Source: Pseudomonas sp. MTM4
GTDB lineage: Bacteria; Pseudomonadota; Gammaproteobacteria; Pseudomonadales; Pseudomonadaceae
Assembly: GCF_019355055.1 (NCBI RefSeq)
Contig: NZ_CP048411.1
Location: 2,383,501-2,447,500, forward strand
Direction of reading: 5' to 3'
Length of the DNA stretch: 64,000 nucleotides
Position numbers and translations under genes: made by a program. Each line of letters begins with the position of its first letter. The first letter of the stretch is position 1. Below are positions 1-9,553 of this stretch, piece by piece. The notes under the pieces were generated by a model. The model was given only the letters and a program-made list of their open reading frames with translations, was not told the DNA's origin and did no database searches.

Positions 1-302
1 AAAGCGGCTATCACACCATTCGCGAATTGCTGGCCGCACAATACAACCTCGGCAATCGCGAGCCTAACGTGCAGGTGTGGAGCGTCGATCGTCGCGGCGA
101 TCGCTCACTGACCCTGCGCCATCAGCAACACGACCGCAAACCGCTGGGTGGCTCAACCGACGAGATACTCAAACACCTGCATCGGCTCTGGGGCTTCGAT
201 GTTCACTTGCACTCGATGCAGGACGACAAGCTCGTCACCACGCACCACATGCCACCCCGGGTCGAACCGGAGGCCGACAGCAGGTTTCCTGGCATGAACT
301 GA
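1..302 (+). CDS. SpoVR family protein, 3' end only
   Basis: This is the C-terminal part of a SpoVR/YcgB-type protein whose start lies before the window. The open frame begins at base 3 and ends with TGA at 300-302. The readable tail has GYHTIRELLAAQYNLGNREP followed by NVQVW, which resembles the conserved C-terminal region of SpoVR proteins. The family is widespread in proteobacteria, often beside yeaG/yeaH-type genes, and its biochemical role is not settled. The last 20 or so residues look variable. Without the N-terminal part the call rests on this short block. Confidence 0.7.
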   Translation, partial: SGYHTIRELLAAQYNLGNREPNVQVWSVDRRGDRSLTLRHQQHDRKPLGGSTDEILKHLHRLWGFDVHLHSMQDDKLVTTHHMPPRVEPEADSRFPGMN

Positions 303-380
303 CCGCAAGGCCGTGGAGGCTGGACAAGCTTGAATCCGGCCTCCAGCGCTTTTTCCGGCCTCACCGCCGTTATCCTTTAT

Positions 381-397
381 CCTCCGCTCAAAGGAGG
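381..397 (+). promoter_or_regulatory. Shine-Dalgarno of cca inside a small hairpin
   Basis: AAGGAGG (391-397) lies 5 nt before the cca ATG. CCTCC at 381-385 can pair with GGAGG at 393-397 across a 7-nt loop, and a mutually exclusive pairing TCCTTT (373-378) with AAAGGA (390-395) is also possible. The strong SD is seen directly; a regulatory role for the pairing is inference. Confidence 0.4.
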
Positions 398-402
398 ACT
401 AC

Positions 403-1617
403 ATGCAGATCTACAAAGTCGGTGGTGCGGTGCGTGATCGTTTACTGGGGCGTCCGGTAACCGAGGTGGATTGGGTGGTGGTCGGCTCCAGCGCCGAGGA
501 AATGCAGGCCAAGGGCTTTCGCCCGGTGGGCGCGGACTTCCCGGTTTTCCTTCATCCGGCTACCGGCGAGGAATATGCGCTGGCCCGCACCGAGCGCAAG
601 AGCGGCCGGGGCTACGGCGGTTTCACCTTTTATGCGAGCCCCGACGTCACGCTGGAAGAAGACCTGACCCGCCGGGACCTGACCATCAACGCCATGGCCG
701 AGGATGAGCAGGGCCAGCTGATCGACCCCTACGGCGGCCAGTCGGATCTGGCGGCGCGTCAACTCCGGCATGTATCTTCTGCTTTTGCCGAAGACCCGTT
801 GAGGGTGCTACGTGTGGCCCGCTTTGCAGCGCGCTATGCCGATCTCGGCTTCAGCGTTGCCACCGAAACGCAAGCATTGATGCGCCAGCTTGCCGAATCG
901 GGTGAACTCCAAGCGTTGACGCCGGAGCGTAGCTGGAAAGAGATTTCGCGCGCCTTGATGGAGCCTCGCCCTGACGTGTTCGTGCAAGTGCTGCATGAAT
1001 GCGGCGCGCTGAAGGAGCTTTTTCCGGAGATCGAGCAGCTGTTCAACGAGCCGCAACCGGACACTCAGGCTACCGCCAGCGAACATCTGCTCCGGGTAAT
1101 GCGCCAGTGCGCGATTGAGCAGCAACCGCTGCCGGTGCGCTGGGCCTGTTTGCTACAGCATCTGGGAAAGCCGGCTGCGCCGGATGGCTCGGCGTCGAAG
1201 CCCTGCAAACGGGAATTGCGGCAGATCGAAGCCGTCAACAGCCGTTACAAGGTGCCGCGAGATTGCCAAGAGCTGGCCATGTTGGCGGGTGAGTTTCTCG
1301 GTTTTAGTCATGGCGCGATGACGCTATCGGCGCTCATGCTGTTCGAACTGCTACAACACTTCGACATCTACCGCCGCCCGGAGCGCTTCGATCTGTTCCT
1401 CGCCACCTGTGAAATGGACGCGCGGGCCCGTGCGGACTTCGCGACTGGGGGCTATCCCCAAGCCGATTATTTGCGAGGTGCCGCTGAGTCCGCCCGGGCT
1501 GTACAGGTGAAGCCGTTGATCGAGCGGGGCTACAAAGGCGCGGAGCTGGGCGAAGCACTCAAACTCGAACGCTTGAAAGCGGTTCGGCAGTATTGCCGCA
1601 AGCACCATCCCGACTGA
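403..1617 (+). CDS. cca: CCA-adding enzyme (tRNA nucleotidyltransferase)
   Basis: This enzyme adds or repairs the 3' CCA end of tRNAs using CTP and ATP. The 404-residue product starts [12 protein letters not shown], the class II nucleotidyltransferase opening, with the metal-binding DWVVVG stretch near residue 24. [12 protein letters not shown] (about residues 90-101) and [16 protein letters not shown] (about 131-146) are the conserved neck and nucleotide-selecting blocks. The length fits the gammaproteobacterial enzyme. The start is supported by an excellent SD (AAGGAGG, 5 nt spacing). It is followed by a convergent folK gene. Confidence 0.95.
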   Translation: MQIYKVGGAVRDRLLGRPVTEVDWVVVGSSAEEMQAKGFRPVGADFPVFLHPATGEEYALARTERKSGRGYGGFTFYASPDVTLEEDLTRRDLTINAMAEDEQGQLIDPYGGQSDLAARQLRHVSSAFAEDPLRVLRVARFAARYADLGFSVATETQALMRQLAESGELQALTPERSWKEISRALMEPRPDVFVQVLHECGALKELFPEIEQLFNEPQPDTQATASEHLLRVMRQCAIEQQPLPVRWACLLQHLGKPAAPDGSASKPCKRELRQIEAVNSRYKVPRDCQELAMLAGEFLGFSHGAMTLSALMLFELLQHFDIYRRPERFDLFLATCEMDARARADFATGGYPQADYLRGAAESARAVQVKPLIERGYKGAELGEALKLERLKAVRQYCRKHHPD

Positions 1618-1677
1618 ATCATGTTCCAACGCCAGACGGCACGATCGATCAGCGGCGTAAGTTTCGGTGGCTGACAG

Positions 1678-2214
1678 TCAGGAAGTCGCGCAGGCGTGCA
1701 GCAGGGTGAGCGGCGTCAGCTCCACCCCTTTCCATTGAAAAGCAACAGGCCAGAGCTTTTGATCGATCGCCGAATCCCGCCAAAGCTCGGCAAACCTGCA
1801 CCCCGCGACCGGATGCTGAACATCCGGCGCCAGCAATGCCAACGGCCAGAGCACGAAGGCATTCTTCAGAGTTTCCGGGCGCGGCAGTTCCAGCCCGTGA
1901 AAATTGCCCACCAAATCGCCAAACACCAATACATCGATATCCAGCGGCAGGCCTTTACGATCCGGCGCGTAGCGGCCATTGTCCGCCTCGATGAACTTGA
2001 GCCGACGATCCAGCTCCATCAGCGGCAACTCGGTGATTCCGGAAACGACCAGGTTGTAGAAATTGTCGCCCTTGTAACCCACCGCGACGCTTTCGAAAAC
2101 AGGCGAACAGTGCATGTCGCCAAGCAGCTGCTCCAGCGCGTCGAGACCAGCGGTCAGGTTCTGTTCACGTCTGTTGTTGCTGCCCAGCCCGAGCAGTACG
2201 CGAGTCAGCGGCAT
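1678..2214 (-). CDS. folK: 2-amino-4-hydroxy-6-hydroxymethyldihydropteridine pyrophosphokinase
   Basis: FolK transfers pyrophosphate from ATP to 6-hydroxymethyl-dihydropterin in folate synthesis. The 178-residue protein opens with [17 protein letters not shown], matching the FolK N-terminal GLGSN block. It also has the [16 protein letters not shown] segment (about residues 84-99), which holds the metal-binding aspartates, followed by [16 protein letters not shown]. The start overlaps the end of folB by 10 bp, so the two are probably translated together as a folB-folK operon. Confidence 0.93.
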   Translation of the reverse strand: MPLTRVLLGLGSNNRREQNLTAGLDALEQLLGDMHCSPVFESVAVGYKGDNFYNLVVSGITELPLMELDRRLKFIEADNGRYAPDRKGLPLDIDVLVFGDLVGNFHGLELPRPETLKNAFVLWPLALLAPDVQHPVAGCRFAELWRDSAIDQKLWPVAFQWKGVELTPLTLLHACATS

Positions 2215-2558
2215 CCGCGTTCGATCTCCACGCCCAGCGCCGACGCGCGAGTATTGACGCCCGGTTTGGTGACCCGCAGTCTCAACCAGGGAATACCGAA
2301 CTGGCTCATCAGACTGGCAGCCAGCCGCTCGGCGAAGGTTTCGACCAGCTCGAAGCGAGAAGCCTGTGCGAAGCGATCGATAGCAGCAGTCACTTCGGCG
2401 TAATCCAGCGCCTTGTCCAGCTCGTCATTCTCCGCGGCAGGGCGAATGTCCCAGCCGAGCGTCAGATCCAGACGCAAGCACTGCCGAATGCCGCGCTCCC
2501 AATCGTAGGCGCCGATCAGCGTGTCCACTTCCAGCCCCTCGATGAAAACTGTATCCAC
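2205..2558 (-). CDS. folB: Dihydroneopterin aldolase
   Basis: FolB converts 7,8-dihydroneopterin to 6-hydroxymethyl-dihydropterin, the step before FolK. The protein begins [20 protein letters not shown], typical of the family. The GTG at 2558 is chosen as start because GGGAGAGAG precedes it at normal distance and family members start here. That gives 117 residues, the usual length. An in-frame ATG 29 codons upstream would add a tail with no family resemblance and run into the divergent plsY region. It overlaps folK by 10 bp. Confidence 0.92.
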   Translation of the reverse strand: MDTVFIEGLEVDTLIGAYDWERGIRQCLRLDLTLGWDIRPAAENDELDKALDYAEVTAAIDRFAQASRFELVETFAERLAASLMSQFGIPWLRLRVTKPGVNTRASALGVEIERGCR

Positions 2559-2633
2559 GCAACTCTCTCCCACCGCACGACAATTCCTGTACGCGCCGTT
2601 AGACTCAGGAGCTCCCTGCCCCGGATGGATGTC

Positions 2634-3203
2634 ATGTTCTGGCAACTGACACTGCTCGCCTATCTGACCGGCTCGCTATCATTCGCCATTCTACTTAGTC
2701 GCCTGGCGGGTGCCCCCGACCCGCGTGCTGGCGGTTCCGGCAACCCCGGCGCCACCAATATGCTGCGGCTTGCCGGGAGGCGCCTGGCGATCTCAACCTT
2801 GATCGGCGATCTGCTCAAGGGCCTGCTGCCGGTGTTGCTCGCTGCAGCGTTGGGCCTATCCATCCAGCAACAAGCCTGGATTGCGCTCGCAGCGGTGCTG
2901 GGTCATCTGTATCCACTGTACTTCCGCTTTCATGGCGGCAAGGGCGTGGCTACCGCCGCTGGCGCCCTGCTCGGACTTCACCCACCGACCGCACTGCTCG
3001 CGCTGATCATCTGGCTGGTGGTGCTCAAAGCGACTCGCACCAGCTCACTGGCCGCACTTGCGGCATTACCGCTCTGCCTGCCCTTTCTGGCCTGGCAACA
3101 GCCTGGCGCGCTCTGGCCCATGACTATACTGGCCGCGCTTATCGTCTGGCGTCACCGGATCAATTTGCGCGACCTGTTCGCAGGCACGGAGCGGCATTTC
3201 TAG
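2634..3203 (+). CDS. plsY: Glycerol-3-phosphate acyltransferase PlsY
   Basis: PlsY acylates glycerol-3-phosphate from acyl-phosphate, the first committed step of phospholipid synthesis, in the inner membrane. The 189-residue protein is hydrophobic with several membrane segments and shows the conserved loops [25 protein letters not shown] and [10 protein letters not shown]. The start at [17 protein letters not shown] matches Pseudomonas homologues. A second in-frame ATG lies 9 bp upstream (2625) and has AGGAG 13 nt before it, so the first three residues are uncertain. It is divergent from folB and convergent with tsaD. Confidence 0.92.
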   Translation: MFWQLTLLAYLTGSLSFAILLSRLAGAPDPRAGGSGNPGATNMLRLAGRRLAISTLIGDLLKGLLPVLLAAALGLSIQQQAWIALAAVLGHLYPLYFRFHGGKGVATAAGALLGLHPPTALLALIIWLVVLKATRTSSLAALAALPLCLPFLAWQQPGALWPMTILAALIVWRHRINLRDLFAGTERHF

Positions 3204-3216
3204 ACGGTTTGCTGCG

Positions 3217-4242
3217 TCATACCGCTGACAGCGTTTCCATTGGCCATCGCGCCTGAACTGAGATGTCCGGGCCATCCTGCTGACCAGCCAGTAATCGCTG
3301 ACAACCGGCGTACGCGATCATAGCGCCGTTATCGGTACAGAAACGTGGCCGCGCGTAGAACACCTGCCCGTTCAACTCACCGAGCATGGCTTCAAGACTC
3401 TTACGCAGCGCCAGATTGGCACTCACGCCGCCAGCTATCACCAGACTATTAAGGCCCGTCTGCTTCAAGGCACGTTGGCATTTAATGGTCAGCGTCTCGA
3501 CGACGGCCTGCTGAAAGGCCAGCGCAATATCGCAACGAGTCTGCTCGCCGTCGTCGCCAGCGTTACGGCAGTGCTGCCAGGTCGTGAGTGTGGAGGTTTT
3601 GAGGCCGCTGAAGCTGAAATCCAGCCCAGGCCGATCAGTCATCGGCCGCGGGAAGGTGAATCGGCCTGGCGTCCCGCGTTCGGCAAGCGCAGCGATTTCC
3701 GGACCACCCGGATAGCGTAGACCCATGAGCTTGGCCGTTTTGTCGAAGGCCTCGCCAGCGGCATCGTCCACCGACTCGCCAAGCAGTTCATAACGGCCGA
3801 TACCGTCGACACGAACCAGCTGCGTATGGCCACCGGATACCAGCAACGCGACGAAGGGGAACGCCGGCGGATGCTCTTCGAGCATTGGCGCCAACAGATG
3901 CCCTTCCATATGATGCACGCCGACTGCCGGAATGCCCCAGGCAAAGGCCATCGCCTGGGCACAGGACGCGCCGACCAGCAACGCCCCGACGAGACCGGGG
4001 CCCGCGGTGTAGGCAACCGCATCGATCTGGCTTGAATCGCGCCCAGCTTCTTCGAGCACCTGACGAATCAGCGGTAGCATGCGCTTTACATGATCGCGCG
4101 AGGCCAGCTCCGGCACCACGCCGCCATAGACGCGATGCAGGTCGATCTGGCTGAACAGGGCATCGGCCAGCAGGCCGTGCTCGCTGTCGTACAGCGCGAC
4201 GCCGGTCTCGTCGCATGATGTTTCCAGCCCCAGCACCAGCAT
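3217..4242 (-). CDS. tsaD: tRNA threonylcarbamoyladenosine synthase subunit TsaD
   Basis: TsaD transfers the threonylcarbamoyl group to A37 of ANN-decoding tRNAs, acting with TsaB, TsaC and TsaE. The protein starts [20 protein letters not shown] and carries the metal-binding HHMEGH motif, the SGGHTQL loop and the ATP-site GGVSAN block. The start at 4242 gives 341 residues, the usual Pseudomonas length. An ATG two codons upstream (4248) is the alternative. The gene is divergent from rpsU, the common arrangement in pseudomonads. Confidence 0.95.
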   Translation of the reverse strand: MLVLGLETSCDETGVALYDSEHGLLADALFSQIDLHRVYGGVVPELASRDHVKRMLPLIRQVLEEAGRDSSQIDAVAYTAGPGLVGALLVGASCAQAMAFAWGIPAVGVHHMEGHLLAPMLEEHPPAFPFVALLVSGGHTQLVRVDGIGRYELLGESVDDAAGEAFDKTAKLMGLRYPGGPEIAALAERGTPGRFTFPRPMTDRPGLDFSFSGLKTSTLTTWQHCRNAGDDGEQTRCDIALAFQQAVVETLTIKCQRALKQTGLNSLVIAGGVSANLALRKSLEAMLGELNGQVFYARPRFCTDNGAMIAYAGCQRLLAGQQDGPDISVQARWPMETLSAV

Positions 4243-4328
4243 GGGCACAACCTTCAGAGAAGCGAATGAAGCCGCGCATATTAATCGCCGCGACCTTCGA
4301 CCGACCAGCGCTTTTCGCTCAGCGGGCT

Positions 4329-4357
4329 TTGCATTCCCCGTGACAAGGCGTTAACAT
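4329..4357 (+). promoter_or_regulatory. Putative sigma-70 promoter for rpsU
   Basis: TTGCAT at 4329-4334 and TAACAT at 4352-4357 are separated by 17 bp, in the intergenic gap between the divergent tsaD and rpsU and about 80 bp before the rpsU start. Each box matches the consensus in four of six positions. Confidence 0.45.
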
Positions 4358-4438
4358 CCGCAACCCTTAAAACCAGCGTGCTCGCGAACATTTGCCGAAG
4401 CGCGTTGTAACCGGTAAACAAGTGAAGGTACGTCCTGG

Positions 4439-4654
4439 ATGCCCAACGTTAAAGTTAAAGAGAACGAACCATTCGACGTAGCTCTGCGTCGCTTCAAGCG
4501 TTCTTGCGAAAAAGCCGGCGTGCTGGCCGAAGTCCGCAGCCGTGAGTTCTACGAGAAGCCCACTGCCGAGCGCAAGCGTAAAGCTGCTGCCGCAGTCAAG
4601 CGTCACGCCAAGAAAGTGCAGCGCGAACAGCGCCGCAGCGTTCGCCTGTACTGA
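4439..4654 (+). CDS. rpsU: Small ribosomal subunit protein bS21
   Basis: bS21 is a small basic protein of the 30S subunit needed for initiation on natural mRNAs. The 71-residue sequence [20 protein letters not shown] and its lysine/arginine-rich C terminus are diagnostic. It is the first gene of the rpsU-dnaG-rpoD macromolecular synthesis block. Two terminator-like hairpins separate it from dnaG, which fits its need for much higher expression than the downstream genes. Confidence 0.98.
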   Translation: MPNVKVKENEPFDVALRRFKRSCEKAGVLAEVRSREFYEKPTAERKRKAAAAVKRHAKKVQREQRRSVRLY

Positions 4655-4677
4655 TCCAGTACAGCTGAAGCTGCATC

Positions 4678-4702
4678 AAGCCCGGCCTATGCCGGGCTTT
4701 GC
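4678..4702 (+). terminator. Hairpin after rpsU, first of two
   Basis: AAGCCCGGC (4678-4686) pairs perfectly with GCCGGGCTT (4691-4699) across CTAT. The following tract is short on T, so it may attenuate rather than stop transcription. Confidence 0.65.
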
Positions 4703-4712
4703 ATTGAAGGAG

Positions 4713-4751
4713 ACTCCGCTTCGCCAGCTGGCGAATGGTCGGAGTTTTTTT
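4713..4751 (+). terminator. Intrinsic terminator between rpsU and dnaG
   Basis: ACTCCG (4713-4718) pairs with CGGAGT (4740-4745) around an inner stem TCGCCAGCTGGCGA, followed by a run of seven T. It lies 40 bp before the dnaG start and would limit read-through from rpsU into dnaG-rpoD. Confidence 0.75.
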
Positions 4752-4791
4752 CATTCCGGCCCGAACACTGCGAGCGTATTCTCATACCCCT

Positions 4792-6723
4792 ATGGCCGGC
4801 CTGATACCGCAATCGTTCATCGATGATCTCCTGAACCGCTCCGACATCGTCGAAGTGGTGAGTTCGCGTATTCAGCTGAAAAAAGCCGGCAAGAACTACA
4901 CCGCCTGCTGCCCGTTTCACAAGGAAAAGACCCCATCGTTCAGCGTCAGCCCCGACAAGCAGTTCTATTACTGCTTCGGCTGCGGCGCCGGCGGCAACGC
5001 GCTGGGCTTCGTCATGGATCACGACAGCCTGGAATTCCCTCAGGCCGTCGAGGAGCTGGCCAAGCGCGCCGGCATGGAAGTGCCCCGCGAAGAAAGCGGC
5101 TCCGGACGCAAACCGCGTCAGCCGGTAGATTCGCCGCTCTACCCACTACTGGATGCCGCCGCCGAGTATTACCGTCAGGCACTCAAGGGACACCCGGCCC
5201 GCAAGGCCGCAGTGGAATACCTCAAGGGCCGCGGCCTGTCCGGCGTCATCGCCCGGGATTTCGGTCTCGGCTTCGCGCCGCCCGGCTGGGACAATCTGAT
5301 GAAACATCTGGGCGGCGACGCCCTGCAACAGAAGGCGATGATCGATGCCGGCCTGCTGATCGAGAATGCCGAAACCGGAAGAAGCTACGACCGCTTCCGC
5401 GACCGCGTGATGTTTCCCATCCGCGACAGTCGAGGACGCATTATTGCTTTCGGCGGCCGGGTGCTAGGCGACGACAAACCAAAATACCTGAACTCACCGG
5501 AAACACCGGTCTTCCACAAGGGCCAGGAACTCTACGGCCTCTTCGAGGCCCGCAAAGCCAACCGCGATCTGGATGAAATCATGGTCGTCGAAGGCTATAT
5601 GGACGTGATCGCACTGGCCCAGCAAGGCCTGCGCAACGCCGTCGCCACACTCGGCACGGCCACCAGCGACGAACATCTCAAGCGGCTGTTCCGCATCGTC
5701 CCCAGCGTACTGTTCTGCTTCGACGGCGATGCGGCGGGCCGCAAGGCGGCTTGGCGAGCGCTGGAGTCTGCCCTGCCGAATTTGCAGGACGGTCGGCGCG
5801 CACGCTTTCTGTTCCTGCCGGAAGGCGAAGATCCTGACACCCTGGTGCGCCGCGAGGGCACCGATGCCTTCATGGCTCGAATACAGCAACAAGCCCAACC
5901 ACTGGCCGACTACTTTTTCCAGCAACTCAGCGAAGAAGCAGACCCACGCTCACTGGAAGGCAAGGCGCACTTGGCCACACTGGCCGCGCCACTCATCGAA
6001 AAAATACCGGGCGCCAACCTACGCGCCCTGATGCGCCAGCGCCTCGGCGAGATCACCGGACTGCATAGCGAAGCACTTCAGCAGATGAGTGCCGCATCAC
6101 CGAGTGCCGCTTCGGAATACGACGACAGCGTCTATTACGACACCGGCTCCGGGCAAGACGAAGGTGACTATTACGTACCGTCCGAACCGGCTCAGCCGAA
6201 ACGCAATGGCAAGAAAGAGTGGAAGAAGGACTGGAAAAAAACTGGCCAGCAGCCAGACTTCAAAGCCCGAGCGCCAAGAAAACCAGCCACCGTAGAGCCG
6301 CCGGCTCTGACTACACTGCGCACGCTCCTGCATCATCCGGAGCTTGCCCAGAAAGTTGAAGATGTGAGTCATTTCGCCGCAGAAGATGACACCTACGCTC
6401 AGTTGCTCGTCGCGCTTCTCGGCACGCTGCAGAAGAATCCCAAGCTACGCAGCCTGCAATTGATTGCTCGCTGGCATGGAACCGACCAAGGGCGTCTTTT
6501 ACGCGCACTTGCGGAGAAAGAATGGCTGATCTCGGCCGATAACCTTGAACAACAGTTTTTCGACACCATTAAGACTCTGGCCGCCAGACAACGTGAACGC
6601 AGCCTTGAGTCGCTGCTCCGCAAAGCTCGCCAGGGTGAACTCAGCGCAGAGGAGAAAGACCAACTGCGCAACCTGCTAAATCGCAACTCAGCACCCGCTA
6701 TATCGACCTCAACTGGCGCGTGA
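4792..6723 (+). CDS. dnaG: DNA primase
   Basis: DnaG makes RNA primers at the replication fork. The start MAGLIPQSFIDDLL gives 643 residues; an in-frame start 19 codons upstream overlaps the terminator and is rejected. The zinc-ribbon shows as CCPFH and YYCFGCG (about residues 39-63). The TOPRIM core has VVEGYMDVIALAQQG and FCFDGDAAGRKA. A charged, proline-rich linker (about residues 445-500) precedes the C-terminal DnaB-binding helical domain. The context is rpsU-dnaG-rpoD, with 67 bp to rpoD. Confidence 0.96.
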   Translation: MAGLIPQSFIDDLLNRSDIVEVVSSRIQLKKAGKNYTACCPFHKEKTPSFSVSPDKQFYYCFGCGAGGNALGFVMDHDSLEFPQAVEELAKRAGMEVPREESGSGRKPRQPVDSPLYPLLDAAAEYYRQALKGHPARKAAVEYLKGRGLSGVIARDFGLGFAPPGWDNLMKHLGGDALQQKAMIDAGLLIENAETGRSYDRFRDRVMFPIRDSRGRIIAFGGRVLGDDKPKYLNSPETPVFHKGQELYGLFEARKANRDLDEIMVVEGYMDVIALAQQGLRNAVATLGTATSDEHLKRLFRIVPSVLFCFDGDAAGRKAAWRALESALPNLQDGRRARFLFLPEGEDPDTLVRREGTDAFMARIQQQAQPLADYFFQQLSEEADPRSLEGKAHLATLAAPLIEKIPGANLRALMRQRLGEITGLHSEALQQMSAASPSAASEYDDSVYYDTGSGQDEGDYYVPSEPAQPKRNGKKEWKKDWKKTGQQPDFKARAPRKPATVEPPALTTLRTLLHHPELAQKVEDVSHFAAEDDTYAQLLVALLGTLQKNPKLRSLQLIARWHGTDQGRLLRALAEKEWLISADNLEQQFFDTIKTLAARQRERSLESLLRKARQGELSAEEKDQLRNLLNRNSAPAISTSTGA

Positions 6724-6737
6724 GGTCCTTGCTCGGC

Positions 6738-6743
6738 TATAAT
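6738..6743 (+). promoter_or_regulatory. Possible -10 box before rpoD
   Basis: A perfect TATAAT lies 48 bp before the rpoD start. No good -35 is visible at 16-18 bp spacing, so this is a weak call for a rpoD-proximal promoter. Confidence 0.25.
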
Positions 6744-6790
6744 GCTCAGCTTGTTTTCAACCCGCCAGAACCGTCAGTGGATAGGGTTAT

Positions 6791-8644
<1,854 letters not shown>

Positions 8645-8648
8645 CCAG

Positions 8649-8675
8649 AACCCCCGGCCCCGCGCCGGGGGTTTT
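8649..8675 (+). terminator. Intrinsic terminator of rpoD
   Basis: AACCCCCGGC (8649-8658) pairs with GCCGGGGGTT (8664-8673), followed by TTTT, 5 bp after the rpoD stop. Confidence 0.9.
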
Positions 8676-8718
8676 GCATTCAAGACCTGACAAAACAACG
8701 ACGCACAACCAGCTTCGC

Positions 8719-8748
8719 TTGGCGCACCCGCAACACCACCGGTATAAT
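8719..8748 (+). promoter_or_regulatory. Sigma-70 promoter of the tRNA gene
   Basis: TTGGCG (8719-8724) and a perfect TATAAT (8743-8748) are 18 bp apart. The -10 box ends 14 bp before the mature tRNA 5' end and is followed by a GC-rich discriminator, as in stable-RNA promoters. Confidence 0.65.
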
Positions 8749-8762
8749 CCGCCGGCCTCTGA

Positions 8763-8839
8763 GGGCCTATAGCTCAGTTGGTTAGAGCAGAGGACTCATA
8801 ATCCTTTGGTCCACGGTTCGAGTCCGTGTGGGCCCACCA
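8763..8839 (+). tRNA. tRNA with CAU anticodon, probably tRNA-Ile2
   Basis: The 77-nt sequence folds as a full cloverleaf. The acceptor GGGCCTA pairs with TGGGCCC (one G-U), the D arm holds AGCTCAGTTGGTTAGAGC, the anticodon loop is CTCATAA with CAT, the T arm is CACGG-TTCGAGT-CCGTG, and the CCA end is encoded. CAU can mean elongator Met, initiator Met or lysidine-modified Ile. The overall sequence resembles the E. coli ileX/ileY type, so Ile2 is preferred. Its 3' end is the integration site of the island that follows. Confidence 0.9.
8802..8839 (+). repeat. attL: left copy of 38-bp direct repeat (tRNA 3' end)
   Basis: Bases 8802-8839 match 16712-16749 with one mismatch (G at 8808, A at 16718). 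The last 31 bp, GTCCACGG through CCACCA, are identical. The repeat covers the 3' side of the anticodon stem through CCA, the classical tyrosine-recombinase attachment site, and identity ends right after CCA on the right-hand side. Confidence 0.85.
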
Positions 8840-8856
8840 AATAAAGTTAAAAAATC

Positions 8857-8893
8857 AAAGCCTTGTGCGCGCAATACGCTCAAGGCTTTTTTG
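8857..8893 (+). terminator. Terminator downstream of the tRNA, inside the island
   Basis: AAAGCCTTG (8857-8865) pairs with CAAGGCTTT (8881-8889) followed by more T. Because it lies just inside the island, it probably replaces the original tRNA terminator now found beyond attR at 16755-16780. Confidence 0.75.
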
Positions 8894-9553
8894 TTTTTAC
8901 CTTTAATGCTCAAAAATGGCACTACAGTGCCTAACCATGCAGGCTTTAAAGACCAGGGAAGCAAGCTCAAAGCTTGGCAATCGAGACCTCAGTCGCCGAA
9001 CCCGCTTTCGAAGCCCGCACTGATTGGCAGATGAGTGGCCTGCACCATGCTCCGTATGTGTTCCAGAACGGGAGAGGGTCTCGTCTTCGAACCGTGCGAT
9101 GAGCTGCGCACAACGCTACGTGACCAATTGGATCTCATCGACCAGAAGGCCAACAAGATGATGCAACCCGCAAGGTGCTCGAGAAGTTTCTGCGTGATGT
9201 TGAGTTATGACATCCGACGACGTAGTTTCTCACGCAGGGTCGAGCAGGCTTGTTGTCTGCTGCGTGGCCCCGCGTTCGAAACCAAGGCTGGCATTAGCAA
9301 CATTGAGCAGTCACGACCGACCGATAGCTGCGGTCTCTGTGGGCACTCGGTAATGGCGTCCACGTCGAGCGCCCGCTCTACAATCCGCTATCGGAGCGGC
9401 TCGGCCGCCCCTCACCTGCGGTTGGGGCGGTGACAAACAGCTTGTCTTCTTGTCACACTTTAGACTTACCACGTTGCAACGTGGACGGGATCACGATCCC
9501 GGCATTACGAACCACAGCGCATTCTGCGCCTTGGCCCGAGGAACTCCCGTCCC
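8894..9553. other. Unassigned left end of the island (660 bp)
   Basis: No convincing gene is seen here. The longest plus frame (9035-9433) reads a coiled-coil-like stretch ELRTTLRDQLDLIDQKANKM. In another frame the sequence continues as DATRKVLEKFLRDVEL, then a stop. The switch between two plausible frames near 9165-9180 could mean a decayed gene, but I recognise no family. Confidence 0.35.

Noticed and set aside
9035..9433. A 132-codon gene in the left end of the island
   Set aside because: No ribosome-binding site, no family match and a sequence that makes better sense in two different frames.
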